Below the pieces are notes generated by a model. It was not told where the DNA came from, made no database searches, and saw only the letters and a list, made by a program, of their open reading frames with translations. Positions 49,111 through 57,556 of a stretch of 64,000 nt of DNA are shown piece after piece. The stretch's first letter is position 1. The number at the start of each line of letters is the position of its first letter. The position numbers and the translations under genes were made by a program. Source of the DNA: an uncultured Holophagaceae bacterium (GTDB taxonomy: Bacteria > Acidobacteriota > Holophagae > Holophagales > Holophagaceae). The stretch covers positions 372,001 to 436,000 of the forward strand of contig CAIZZF010000008.1 of NCBI GenBank assembly GCA_903937385.1, read 5' to 3'.

Positions 49111-50265
49111 TCAATCCACCCAGGCTTCCGGGGGCACCGGGTGACTCAGGAAGTGCGTCATCCCCTCGCTGAGGCCGTAGGCCCCGGTGGTGCCGAAGGC
49201 CAGGAGGTCCCCGGGTGACAGCTCGGGCAGCCGCACCTCGCCCAGGCGATCCAGGCTGGTGCACAGGGGTCCTGCCAGGGTGACACTGACCTGACCCTCG
49301 GGCTTGCCCACAACCTTTACCGGGAAGGGCTGGCCCGTGAGCAGGGGCCGGAGCAGGTGGTTGATGCCCCCTTCCAGAATGGCGAAGCGGGTGCCCCGGC
49401 TCTCTTTGACCCGCACCACGCGGGCCAGGTAGACGCCGCAGGGACCCGCGAGGAAGCGGCCGGGCTCCAGGATCAGCTCGCCGCTGAACCAGGAGTGGCG
49501 CTCCAGCAGATCGGACAGTCCATGTCCAAGGGCGGCCAGGTCCAGGGAGTGCTCCTCCAGGGCGTAGGGCACGCCCAGGCCCCCCCCCAGGTCGATCTGC
49601 TCGAAGAGGAGGCCGTGGGTTTCGCAGAGGCGCCGGGCCAGGTCCAGCACGGCCCCGTGGATCGCCAGCAGCTTGGCGGCGTCCCGCTGGTTGCTGGCCG
49701 CGAAAACGTGCAGGCCGCGGATGCGGACGTGGCGCAGCGTGGCCGCCCGGGCCAGCAGCGCCGGGACATCCTCCTCGTCCACCCCGAAGGCCGAGGGGCC
49801 GCTGCCGCCGATGATGCGGTTGCCTTCGGCGATGTCGAAGGCCGGGTGCACCCGCAGGTTCACCACCACCTCGCAGGTGGCCAGGGCGTCAATGCGGGCC
49901 AGGTCCTCCCAGCCCTCGGCCTGGATGCGGACCCCCAGGGCCAGGGCCTTCTGTAGCTCCGGTTCCCGCTTGCCCGGCCCTGCGAAGAAGGTGCGCCCGG
50001 GCGGCAGCGCCAGGGCCTCCACCTTCTCCAGCTCGCCGATGGAGGCGCAGTCGAAGCTGGCGCCCAGGGTCGCGAAGCGGCGCAGCAGGGCGGGGTGCGA
50101 GTTCGCCTTCACCGCAAAGGCCAGCCGCACCCGGGCCGGAAGCACCGCGCGGAGGGCCCTGAATTGCGCCTCCGCCACCCGCCCCGAATACGCAAAGCAG
50201 GGCGTGCCGTGCGCCTCCGCCAGGGCCTGGCACTGCGCATCGTCGAAGGCGAAGAGAGGGTTCAT
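49111..50265 (-). CDS. lysA: Diaminopimelate decarboxylase-family enzyme (last gene of dap operon)
   Basis: This is a 384-residue fold-III PLP decarboxylase. Lys53 in AFAVKANSHP binds PLP. HVFAASNQ, GGGLGVPY, LEPGRFLAGP and the active-site Cys in GPLCTSLDRLGE follow, then GDLLAFGTTGAYG. Position at the end of an otherwise complete lysine operon supports LysA, which makes lysine from meso-diaminopimelate. The C-terminal substrate residues differ from classical LysA (a Thr replaces the Asp in GDLLAFxDAGAY, and the Y/N/R region is short), so an alternative decarboxylase in the same family is possible. The start is 50265, with AAAGG upstream. Confidence 0.8.
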   Translation of the reverse strand: MNPLFAFDDAQCQALAEAHGTPCFAYSGRVAEAQFRALRAVLPARVRLAFAVKANSHPALLRRFATLGASFDCASIGELEKVEALALPPGRTFFAGPGKREPELQKALALGVRIQAEGWEDLARIDALATCEVVVNLRVHPAFDIAEGNRIIGGSGPSAFGVDEEDVPALLARAATLRHVRIRGLHVFAASNQRDAAKLLAIHGAVLDLARRLCETHGLLFEQIDLGGGLGVPYALEEHSLDLAALGHGLSDLLERHSWFSGELILEPGRFLAGPCGVYLARVVRVKESRGTRFAILEGGINHLLRPLLTGQPFPVKVVGKPEGQVSVTLAGPLCTSLDRLGEVRLPELSPGDLLAFGTTGAYGLSEGMTHFLSHPVPPEAWVD

Positions 50266-50275
50266 GAAAGGACCT

Positions 50276-51391
50276 TTAACCGCGCCAGTAGGGCGCCAGA
50301 CGCTTGACGCCTTCGCGCAGCTGCTCGGGGGTGGCGGCGAAGCTGAGGCGCAGGTGGCCGCGGCCGCCTTCGCCGAAGGCCAGACCCGGGATGACCACCA
50401 CCTTGGCCTCGTCCCGCAGCCGCAGGGCGAAGGCGAGAGGATCCACATGGGCGGACGGCGGCAGGGGCATGAAGTGGTAGAAGGTGCCGTCCGGAGGGGA
50501 CACGGTCTGGCCCAGGTGCTCGCGCAGGGCCTCGGCCAGGGCCTCCCAGCGCCCACGGATGGCGGCCCGGGCCTCGGCAAGGATCGCATCCGAGTGCTCG
50601 AGCAGGGCCAGAGCCGCCCACTGGGCGGGCGTGGCTGTCCCGGTCACCGCATAGCCGTGCACCACCCGCGCTGGGGTCAGCCAGGCGGGATCGCCGATGG
50701 CCCAGCCCACGCGCAGTCCCGGTGCACCCCAGCCCTTGCTGACCGAGCTCACCACCACACCCCGGTCCGTGACCTCGCGGAGGCCTGGAGGACGCACGCC
50801 AAAGTGCAGGTCCCGATAGACCTCGTCTGAGATCAGCAACAGGCCCCGGGCCACACAGGCCTCGGCCACCCGGCGCAGGGCGTCCAGGTCTCCGCCACCA
50901 CCGGTGGGGTTGGAGGGCAGGTTGAGGATCACCGCCGAGGCGTCCGGCGTGGCCGCCAGCACCTTCAGGAGCGCGTCGGCATCCAGGCGGAAGCGGTCCG
51001 GCGACAACGGGTAGGGCACAGGCTCAGCCCCGGCCATCCGGGCCAGGGCCGGGTAGGCCACGAAGCCAGGATCCGGCACCAGCACCTTGGTGCCGGGCTC
51101 CACCCAGGCCTGGAACAGCGCGAAGAGCGCCCCCTGGGAGCCGGTGGTGATGAGCACCTCGTCCACCGAGGCACCGTGGAAGGTCGCCACGGCCTTGCGC
51201 AGGTCCGTGAGGCCCGCGTGGGGCACATAGCCGCAGGGACCGGGAGCGCGGAGCAGGGCCAGCCGCGCAGGCTCCGGCAGGTCCCAGGTGGGCTCGCCGA
51301 GCCCCAGGGGGATGGCCCCGGGCGGCGTGCCGTCCGTGATCGCCCGGATGGGCGAGGGCTTCAGCAGGGAGAGGCGGGAGGCTGTTTTCAT
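50276..51391 (-). CDS. PLP aminotransferase, likely N-succinyl-LL-DAP aminotransferase (DapC type)
   Basis: This is a 371-residue class I/II aminotransferase. It has LGEPTWDLPE, TTGSQGALFALFQAW, NLPSNPTGG, ISDEVYRDLHF and the PLP Lys in SSVSKGWGAPGLRVGW, then RLSFAATPEQL. Its location between dapD and lysA points to transfer of an amino group from glutamate to N-succinyl-2-amino-6-ketopimelate, the DapC step. Broad-specificity aminotransferases cannot be told apart from sequence alone. Confidence 0.88.
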   Translation of the reverse strand: MKTASRLSLLKPSPIRAITDGTPPGAIPLGLGEPTWDLPEPARLALLRAPGPCGYVPHAGLTDLRKAVATFHGASVDEVLITTGSQGALFALFQAWVEPGTKVLVPDPGFVAYPALARMAGAEPVPYPLSPDRFRLDADALLKVLAATPDASAVILNLPSNPTGGGGDLDALRRVAEACVARGLLLISDEVYRDLHFGVRPPGLREVTDRGVVVSSVSKGWGAPGLRVGWAIGDPAWLTPARVVHGYAVTGTATPAQWAALALLEHSDAILAEARAAIRGRWEALAEALREHLGQTVSPPDGTFYHFMPLPPSAHVDPLAFALRLRDEAKVVVIPGLAFGEGGRGHLRLSFAATPEQLREGVKRLAPYWRG

Positions 51392-51412
51392 GTGTGGTTC
51401 CTGGGTCCCGAG

Positions 51413-52234
51413 CTAGCGCAGGGCCTGCTCGAGCGCGGTGGCGGCGTCGGTCTTGTCGTCGCGGTACTTGACGATGCAGGGCGCCGCCAGCTGCAGGCCC
51501 TGGCTCCGGGCATAGTCCCCAGAAGCAGGCCGCGAGCCCGGGACGACGACCGCACCCTCGGGCACCTCGCGCCGCAGCTCCCGGCCATGGACCAGGTCGT
51601 AGATCACGCTGCTGCCGGTGATGACCACCCCAGAGGCCAGCACCGCCCGCTTGCGCACCACGATGCCCTCGAAGAGGCCGACGAGGCCGCCCACGAAGGC
51701 GTCATCCTCCACCACCACGGGCCGGGCGCCCGCGGGCTCCAGCACGCCACCGATCTGGGCGGCGGCCGAGAGGTGCACCCGCTTGCCGATCTGCGCGCAG
51801 CTGCCCACCAGGGCGTGGCTGTCCACCATGGTGCCCTCGTCCACGAAGGCGCCCACGTTCACATAGGCGGGCGGCATGAGCACCACGCTGCGGGCGATGT
51901 GGGCCCCGCGACGCACCGCAGTGCCACCGGGCACCAGGCGCACCGCGTCCTCCAGGCCGAAGTGGCGAGGCGGATAGGCGGTCTTGTCGAACATGGGGAA
52001 GCCGGGGCCCGGCATCTCCGCCAGGCTGGTGCGCCGGAAGCCGAAGAGGATGGCCTGCTTCACCCAGGTGTTGGTCTCCCAGGTGCCGTCCTCCAGGCGC
52101 TCAGCGGCCCGGATGACGCCGGTCTCCAGGGCCACCAGCAGCACCTGATGCATGGCCGGGGCCTCGGGATCCGCCATGACCTCGTCAGCGGGTCGGGAGA
52201 AGAAGGCGCGAATGGCATTGAGGTCGACGACCAT
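51413..52234 (-). CDS. dapD: Tetrahydrodipicolinate N-succinyltransferase
   Basis: DapD commits the pathway to the succinylase branch. The protein has an N-terminal helical part (1-100, with GTWETNTWVKQAILFGFR) and a left-handed beta-helix of hexapeptide repeats (AHIARSVVLMPPAYVNVGAFVDEGTMVDSHALVGSCAQIGKRVHLS), plus the family catalytic region GGVLEPAGARPVVVEDDAFVGG. The length is 273. It starts at ATG 52234, overlapping the dapA stop as TGATG, with GGAG eight bases upstream. Confidence 0.97.
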   Translation of the reverse strand: MVVDLNAIRAFFSRPADEVMADPEAPAMHQVLLVALETGVIRAAERLEDGTWETNTWVKQAILFGFRRTSLAEMPGPGFPMFDKTAYPPRHFGLEDAVRLVPGGTAVRRGAHIARSVVLMPPAYVNVGAFVDEGTMVDSHALVGSCAQIGKRVHLSAAAQIGGVLEPAGARPVVVEDDAFVGGLVGLFEGIVVRKRAVLASGVVITGSSVIYDLVHGRELRREVPEGAVVVPGSRPASGDYARSQGLQLAAPCIVKYRDDKTDAATALEQALR

Positions 52235-53133
52235 CAGGAGACTCCAGGCAGGGCGCCGGTGGCCTGGGCCAGGGCCTCGGTCAGGCGGGCGCGGGTGGCG
52301 GCGGAGGCGGGCGTCAGGGGCAGGCGCAGGCCGTCTCCGCCAAAGCCGAGCTGGGCCAGGAGGGCCTTCACTGGGCTGGGGTTGCTCTCCAAGAAGAGCG
52401 CGTCGATGAGGGGCAGCAGCCGCAGGTTCAGGCGGACGGCCTCGGCCCGGTCGCCCCGTAGCGCGGCCGCGACCATGGCGGCGGTCTCCCGCGGAAGCAC
52501 GTTGCCCAGCACCGAGATCAGGCCGGAGGCGCCCACCGCGATGGCGGCCACGGCGAGGATGTCGTCGCCCGCCAGCAGGGTCTTGCCTACGGGCAGGGTG
52601 CGCGCGATCTCCGCCACCTGGGCGAGGCTGCCGCTGCATTCCTTCACGGCCACCACCTGGGGGTTCTCCCAGAGGCGGGCGAGGACAGCGGGGGTGACGT
52701 TCTGGCCCGTGCGGCCCGGCACGTTGTAGGCGATGAGGGGCAGGCCCGGGGCGGCGGCAGCGATGGCTTCGAAGTGAGCCACCAATCCGTCGGCACTGGG
52801 CTTGTTGTAGTACGGCGTGACCACCAGAGCCCCGGCGGCGCCCAGCTCCTGGGCGCGGCGGGTCATGGCGACCGCGCGGTGGGTGGCATTGGAGCCGGTG
52901 CCCACCACCACGGGACGGCCACCACACTCTTCGAGCGTGGCCACGATGATCGCGTCCCGCTCAGACTCGATCAGGGTCGGGGCTTCACCGGTGGTGCCGA
53001 GGGGGACCAGGGTGTCGACGCCGCCCGCGACCACGTGGCGCACCAGGCGCCGGAAGGCGGGGAAGTCCACCTCTCCCGCAGGTGTGAAGGGTGTGGCCAG
53101 CGCGACGGCAAGGCCTGTGAGGTTCAAGGTCAT
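52234..53133 (-). CDS. dapA: 4-hydroxy-tetrahydrodipicolinate synthase
   Basis: DapA condenses aspartate semialdehyde with pyruvate. The Schiff-base lysine is Lys164 in VVAVKECSG; the Tyr of the proton relay is Tyr136 in PLIAYNVPGRTG, with PYYNKPS and PLGTTGE also present. The length of 299 is normal. Its start overlaps dapB (ATGA) and its stop overlaps dapD, so it is tightly coupled in the operon. Confidence 0.98.
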   Translation of the reverse strand: MTLNLTGLAVALATPFTPAGEVDFPAFRRLVRHVVAGGVDTLVPLGTTGEAPTLIESERDAIIVATLEECGGRPVVVGTGSNATHRAVAMTRRAQELGAAGALVVTPYYNKPSADGLVAHFEAIAAAAPGLPLIAYNVPGRTGQNVTPAVLARLWENPQVVAVKECSGSLAQVAEIARTLPVGKTLLAGDDILAVAAIAVGASGLISVLGNVLPRETAAMVAAALRGDRAEAVRLNLRLLPLIDALFLESNPSPVKALLAQLGFGGDGLRLPLTPASAATRARLTEALAQATGALPGVS

Positions 53134-53852
53134 GGCTTGCCTCCAAAGGTGAAGAGCGGGTCCAGCAGGTCAGCGGCCAGGTCATCCATGCTGAAGACAC
53201 CTTTGCGGCCATGGAGCCAGCGCGCCGCGGTCAGGGCCCCCTGGGCGAAGGGGGCACGCGAACGGGCGGTGTGCGTCAACTCCAGCACCTCGGACGGGGA
53301 GTCGAGCCCCACGGTGTGGGTGCCGAACTCCACGCCAGCGCGCACCACGCCGATGTTCAGCTGGTGGAGCGCCGGGGTGCCCAGGGTCCACTCGGTCTTG
53401 CGGGGGCAGCCCGCCAGCACGGCGGCCGCCAGGGTCTTGGCGGTGCCCGAGGGAGCGTCCGCCTTGAGCCGGTGGTGGTGCTCCAGCAGGTAGGGATCCC
53501 GGGCCGGGTCCAGGGCCGCGTAGCGCCCCATGACCGTGGCCAGCCGGGCCATGAGGGCGACCGTAAGGGAAAAGTTGGAGGCGGCCAGCACACCGATGCG
53601 GCCCGCCACGCGCTGCTCCAGGTCCGGCAGGGACCAGCCGGTGGCGCCGATCACCAGGTCTGTGCCCGTGGCCAGGGCCCAGTCCAGGTGACCCGCCACG
53701 GCCTCCGCCACACTGGCGTCGATGGCCACATCGGCCGGACCCGAGGGGGTCTCCCCCATGTCCACGGTCCAGGCCAGGGGTTCCGTGGCCTCGGCGGTGA
53801 TGGCCGAACCCAGGCGCCCCCGCCCGAAGAGCCCGATGCGCAGGGCGCTCAA
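53130..53852 (-). CDS. dapB: 4-hydroxy-tetrahydrodipicolinate reductase
   Basis: DapB reduces the DapA product with NAD(P)H. It has an N-terminal Rossmann start LRIGLFGRGRLGSAI, GATGWSL, and the catalytic block LEHHHRLKADAPSGTAKTL (His pair and Lys, with the PSGTA loop). C-terminal GVVRAGVEFGTHTVGLDSPSEVLELTHTARSR is also typical. At 240 residues it is shorter than E. coli DapB (273), similar to the compact form seen in several phyla. Confidence 0.97.
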   Translation of the reverse strand: MSALRIGLFGRGRLGSAITAEATEPLAWTVDMGETPSGPADVAIDASVAEAVAGHLDWALATGTDLVIGATGWSLPDLEQRVAGRIGVLAASNFSLTVALMARLATVMGRYAALDPARDPYLLEHHHRLKADAPSGTAKTLAAAVLAGCPRKTEWTLGTPALHQLNIGVVRAGVEFGTHTVGLDSPSEVLELTHTARSRAPFAQGALTAARWLHGRKGVFSMDDLAADLLDPLFTFGGKP

Positions 53853-55189
53853 GAGGCGCTCCCGACCAGCACGCGGTGCAGGCGCCGCAGGGCTTCGGCG
53901 GTGCTCTCCTGCTTCACCACGAGGCTCAGGTTGATCTCGTTGGCACCCATGCTGATCATCTCGACGTTAATGTCCCCCAGGGAGCTGAGCAGCTGCGCCC
54001 CGACCCCCGGCGTGGACTTCAGGCGCTCGCCCACGGCGGCGATGATAGCCCGGCCCTCGTGGACCTCAACCTTGGCGAAGACGGACAAATCCTGGAGCAG
54101 AGCCTTCAGGGGGACATCGGCCTCGACCGTGAGCGAGACGCTCACCTCGGCGGTGGCCACCAGATCGACACTCACCTCGCGGCGCCCGAACACCTCGAAG
54201 AGGCGGGCCAGGAAGCCGCTCTGGGCCAGCATCCGCGAGCTGCTCACGGTGAGCACGGTGACTGGTCCCCGGCTGGCCAGGGCCGTGATGGGACGCCCCG
54301 TCTGGACCTCGGCGGAGATGGTGGTGAAGCGGCCCTGGGGCTTCTGCGTGTGGCGGACCGTGACGGGAATGCCGGCCTCCACCGCGGGCTGGATGGTGGC
54401 GGGATGGAGCACCTTCGCGCCAAAAGCCGCGAGCTCGGCAGCCTCGGCGAAGCTGAGGTCGGAGATGGGCAGGGCCTCGGGCACGATGCGGGGATCGCAG
54501 GTGAGCACGCCCTCCACGTCGGTCCAGATCTGCACTTCCTCGGCGCCCAGGGCCGCGCCGAACAGGGCGGCGGAGTAGTCGCTGCCGCCTCGTCCCAGGG
54601 TGGTGGTGAGGCCGTCCTCGGTGGCGCCGATGTAGCCCTGGGTCACCACCACCCGGCCCGCGCCGAGGTGGGGGGCCAGGTACTTGATGGCCAACGCGTG
54701 GACGGCTTCCGCTTGCGGTGCGGCTTCGCCGAACACGGCGTCTGTCTGCATGACGGTCCGGGCATCCACCCAGGCGCCCTCGACGTAGGCGGCGAAAATC
54801 CGGGTGGACAGGCGCTCACCCAGGGAGGCGACGGCATCCATGCTCCTGGGGCTCAGCTCCCGCAGCATGGCTACGCCGCGCAGCAGCAGCTCCAGCTCGC
54901 CGAACAGGTCGGTCAGCGCCGCATCCAGGGCTTCGGGCACACCGTCCGCGAAGAGGTCCTCCGCGGCCTTGCGGTGGGCCGCCATGAGCTTCCGCTGGCC
55001 GTCCATGGCCGCGGTCAGGTCTCCCCGCTCCGCGGCCTTCGCGGCATCGAAGAGGCCGTTCGTGGTCTTGCCCATGGCGGACAACACCACCAGGGGCGAG
55101 CGCGGCCGGGCCGCGTCCACGAGACTGGCCACCTGCCGCATGCAGGCTGCGTCCGCGACGCTGCTGCCACCGAACTTGAGGACGATCAT
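53849..55189 (-). CDS. lysC: Aspartate kinase
   Basis: Aspartokinase phosphorylates aspartate to start the pathway to lysine, threonine and methionine. KFGGSSVADA is at residues 5-14, followed by GERLSTRIFAAY, TTTLGRGGSDYSAAL, and TDVEGVLTCDPRIV. The C-terminal two ACT domains (about 300-440, VTVLTVSSSRMLAQSGFLARLF and GVGAQLLSSLGDINVEMISMG) provide the site for lysine feedback. The length is 446. Regulation also comes from the upstream lysine riboswitch. Confidence 0.97.
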   Translation of the reverse strand: MIVLKFGGSSVADAACMRQVASLVDAARPRSPLVVLSAMGKTTNGLFDAAKAAERGDLTAAMDGQRKLMAAHRKAAEDLFADGVPEALDAALTDLFGELELLLRGVAMLRELSPRSMDAVASLGERLSTRIFAAYVEGAWVDARTVMQTDAVFGEAAPQAEAVHALAIKYLAPHLGAGRVVVTQGYIGATEDGLTTTLGRGGSDYSAALFGAALGAEEVQIWTDVEGVLTCDPRIVPEALPISDLSFAEAAELAAFGAKVLHPATIQPAVEAGIPVTVRHTQKPQGRFTTISAEVQTGRPITALASRGPVTVLTVSSSRMLAQSGFLARLFEVFGRREVSVDLVATAEVSVSLTVEADVPLKALLQDLSVFAKVEVHEGRAIIAAVGERLKSTPGVGAQLLSSLGDINVEMISMGANEINLSLVVKQESTAEALRRLHRVLVGSAS

Positions 55190-56241
55190 CGGAGGTATCC
55201 CTTCGCGTGGGCCAGCTCGGCGTTGAGGATGCTGCCGCCGGCGGCGCCGCGCTCCGTGTTGTGGCCGAGCAGGGCGAACTTCACGCCAAGGATGGGGCAG
55301 GCCCGCAGGCGGCCGACGTGGACGCTCATGCCTTCGTCGCGGTCCACGTCACGGCGTACCTGCGGACGATCGTCCAGGGTGTGGACATGGATGGGCGTCG
55401 CGGGCGCGGAGAAGAGGCCCAACTGCTGGGGCTCGGGCTTCCAGGCCAGCCAGGCCTCGCGCACAGCGTCCAGGGAGGGGTTGCCCTTGAGCCGCACACT
55501 GACGGCCTCGGTGTGGCCCTCAATGACGGGCACCCGGTGGCACAGGGCACTCACGAGCATGGGGGCCATCACCACGACCTTGCCGTTGAAGTGGCCCAGC
55601 ATCTTGGGGGTTTCCTCCTCCACCTTCGGCTCCTCGTTCCGGATGAAGGGGATGACGTTGCCCAGGATGTCCAGGCTGGGCACACCGGGGTAGCCCGCGC
55701 CGCTGATGGCCTGCATGGAGGTCATCATCACGGCCTCGATGCCGAAGGCCTCGTGCAGGGGCGCCAGGGCCATGACCAGCACGGTGGCGGTGCAGTTGGC
55801 GTTGGTGACGATGCCGCCGGTCCAGCCATGGTGGTGGCGCTGGATGTCCAGGAGGCCCAGGTGGCTGGGGTTCACTTCCGGCACCAGGAGGGGCACCTCT
55901 GGGGACATGCGGAAGGCCCCGGCGTTCGAGAACACCATGGACCCCGCCTTGGCGAACTGGGGCTCGAGCTCCTGGGCCGGACCCGTGTCGAGGGCGCTGA
56001 AGACCACCGGCGACAGGGCGAACTCGGGCGTACCGTCGGCCATGATCTGGTCGCCCAGCCCGCCGTAGGGCTCGCCGTCCAGCCGCCAGGCACAGGCGTC
56101 ACGGTAGCGCTTGCCCGCGCTGCGCTCGCTGGCCGCGAGGTGCTCCACCCGGAAGAGGGGATGGTTGGCCAGGCGTCGGACGAAGCGCTGGCCGACGACG
56201 CCGGTAGCGCCGAGGACGGTGACGGGGATTTTCGTGGTCAT
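55186..56241 (-). CDS. asd: Aspartate-semialdehyde dehydrogenase (archaeal/fungal-type)
   Basis: Asd reduces aspartyl phosphate to the semialdehyde. Features are VTVLGATGVVGQRFVRRL (NADP loop, 7-24), catalytic Cys150 in VTNANCTATVL, AISGAGYPGVPSLDILGNVIPFI, and HRVPVIEGHTEAVSVRL. The VTNANCTATV and GYPGVPSLDI blocks are those of the archaeal and yeast subgroup rather than the E. coli one. The length is 351. It sits between dapE and lysC, with the lysC start overlapping its stop. Confidence 0.96.
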   Translation of the reverse strand: MTTKIPVTVLGATGVVGQRFVRRLANHPLFRVEHLAASERSAGKRYRDACAWRLDGEPYGGLGDQIMADGTPEFALSPVVFSALDTGPAQELEPQFAKAGSMVFSNAGAFRMSPEVPLLVPEVNPSHLGLLDIQRHHHGWTGGIVTNANCTATVLVMALAPLHEAFGIEAVMMTSMQAISGAGYPGVPSLDILGNVIPFIRNEEPKVEEETPKMLGHFNGKVVVMAPMLVSALCHRVPVIEGHTEAVSVRLKGNPSLDAVREAWLAWKPEPQQLGLFSAPATPIHVHTLDDRPQVRRDVDRDEGMSVHVGRLRACPILGVKFALLGHNTERGAAGGSILNAELAHAKGYLR

Positions 56242-56244
56242 GGT

Positions 56245-57279
56245 TCAGTCTCCTAGGAAGTGCAGTGCCAGTCGGCGGTTGAGAGCGACCCCGGCCTCGA
56301 GCTCGGCCAGGGGGAGGTGCTCGTCGAGGGTATGCGCGACGGTGATGCTGCCGGGCCCCGCCAGCACCACGGTGCGATCGGGCACCAGCACCCGCAGCGC
56401 CGGGGCATCCGAGCCGAAGGGCATGGCCGCGTGCTCGAAGGCGGGCAGGACGGGATACAGATCCGGCGGCTCGTCCATCCGCAGGTCCACCGTGCCATTG
56501 GGGGGCGCCAGGCGGCGGACGTCGTCCAGGAAGGCACTGCCAGGCACCAGCCGGGCCATGAGGTGCGCCTCCGCCGAGGCCGGGACTGAGTTGAGGGCCT
56601 CCCCAGCCCGCAGGAGGCCCAGGTTCCAGACCTCGGGCCCCAGCTTGGGATCCACGGCCCGCGGCTGCTCGAGCAGGCGCTGCAGCCACTCCAGCAGGGG
56701 CCAGGTGGCGTTCTCACCCAGCTGGGGGCTGCCGCTGTGGGCGGCCCGGCCGCTGCAGTGGAGGCAGAGGTGCATGGCGCCGCGCTGGCCCGTGGCCAGC
56801 TTCAGCTCCGTGGGCTCCCCATTGATAAGCGCCTTCAGGTCCTGGAGGCGGTCCGCCAGTCCCAGGGCCGCGGCTGCACCGGTGCTGTCCGTCTCCTCGC
56901 TCACCACCCCCAGCCAGGCGAAGCCGTCACGGCCTTCCGCCAGCAGGGTCTTCACCGCGCCCAGCTGGGCCACGATCTGGCCCTTGGCATCGCAAGCGCC
57001 GCGGCCCCAGATCGCACCATCCTGGAGGCGGGGCGGCAGGTAGGGGGGCACCGTGTCCAGGTGGGTGGAGAACAGCACGCGGGGCCGGCCCCACCGGGCC
57101 AGCAGGTTGGTTCGCCCCGGGCCCACGGGCTGCTCCACCACGGTAGCGCCCAGCTCCTGGAGCAGCGCCCGGAGTCCCGGCAGACCCGCATCCTCCTGGC
57201 CTGAGGTGGTCTCGGCCGCGCAGAGCTCCACCAGCCGAGTGCTCAGCCAGGATTGGAAGTCTGCGGGGATGGCGTTCAT
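56245..57279 (-). CDS. dapE: M20-family succinyl-diaminopimelate desuccinylase
   Basis: This is a 344-residue zinc peptidase-fold hydrolase. Metal ligands lie in STHLDTVPPY (His, Asp), GRGACDAKGQI (bridging Asp), SEETDSTGA (Glu-Glu) and GEPTELKL; a lid domain (about 175-280) includes GAMHLCLHCSGRAAHSGSP. ArgE and DapE share these motifs, and the operon context decides for DapE. It is the first gene behind the lysine riboswitch and starts at ATG 57279 with GAGG upstream. Confidence 0.93.
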   Translation of the reverse strand: MNAIPADFQSWLSTRLVELCAAETTSGQEDAGLPGLRALLQELGATVVEQPVGPGRTNLLARWGRPRVLFSTHLDTVPPYLPPRLQDGAIWGRGACDAKGQIVAQLGAVKTLLAEGRDGFAWLGVVSEETDSTGAAAALGLADRLQDLKALINGEPTELKLATGQRGAMHLCLHCSGRAAHSGSPQLGENATWPLLEWLQRLLEQPRAVDPKLGPEVWNLGLLRAGEALNSVPASAEAHLMARLVPGSAFLDDVRRLAPPNGTVDLRMDEPPDLYPVLPAFEHAAMPFGSDAPALRVLVPDRTVVLAGPGSITVAHTLDEHLPLAELEAGVALNRRLALHFLGD

Positions 57280-57339
57280 AGCTACCTCGGCGTGCCGACG
57301 GTGCCTTCAGGAACGCAGTGGGAGGATTCCCGCCGCCGC

Positions 57340-57520
57340 GCCTCAGGCCCTCCGCGCCGGGTGACCAGCACGACAGCCGCCGGGCTTTCGCCTCAACGTC
57401 CAGGGGGCGCGTCGATGAGCCGCGAACCCTTCGGCGATTCTCCCCTTTCACACCGGGTCAACGGGTTCATCACCCTCGCCGTGGCTACTGATGGGAACCG
57501 CTCCTCCATCGGAACGTCGA
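57340..57520 (-). promoter_or_regulatory. Lysine (L-box) riboswitch upstream of dap operon
   Basis: Read on the minus strand, this leader has the lysine riboswitch hallmarks in order. GAGGAGCG with CAGTAG stands at the P1/P2 entry (57506-57485 region). TGAAAGGGGAGAATCGCCGAAGG core elements (GAAAGGGGAG and TCGCCGAAG) fall at 57450-57428. GGCTGTC falls at 57378-57372. A seven-pair P5 hairpin follows directly (GTGCTGG/CCGGCGC), then GGAGGGCC. The same elements occupy the same order in the E. coli and B. subtilis lysC riboswitches. I could not draw a good P1 helix, so the exact edges are uncertain. No T-run terminator precedes dapE; control is probably at translation initiation or by another route. 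Confidence 0.85.
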
Positions 57521-57556
57521 GTTTCCCACGGCGGGGCCCCCTTCTGCAACCGCCAG

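Noticed and set aside
53876-55693. 605-codon plus-strand frame opposite lysC and asd
   Set aside because: It is antisense to two enzymes with complete active-site motifs.
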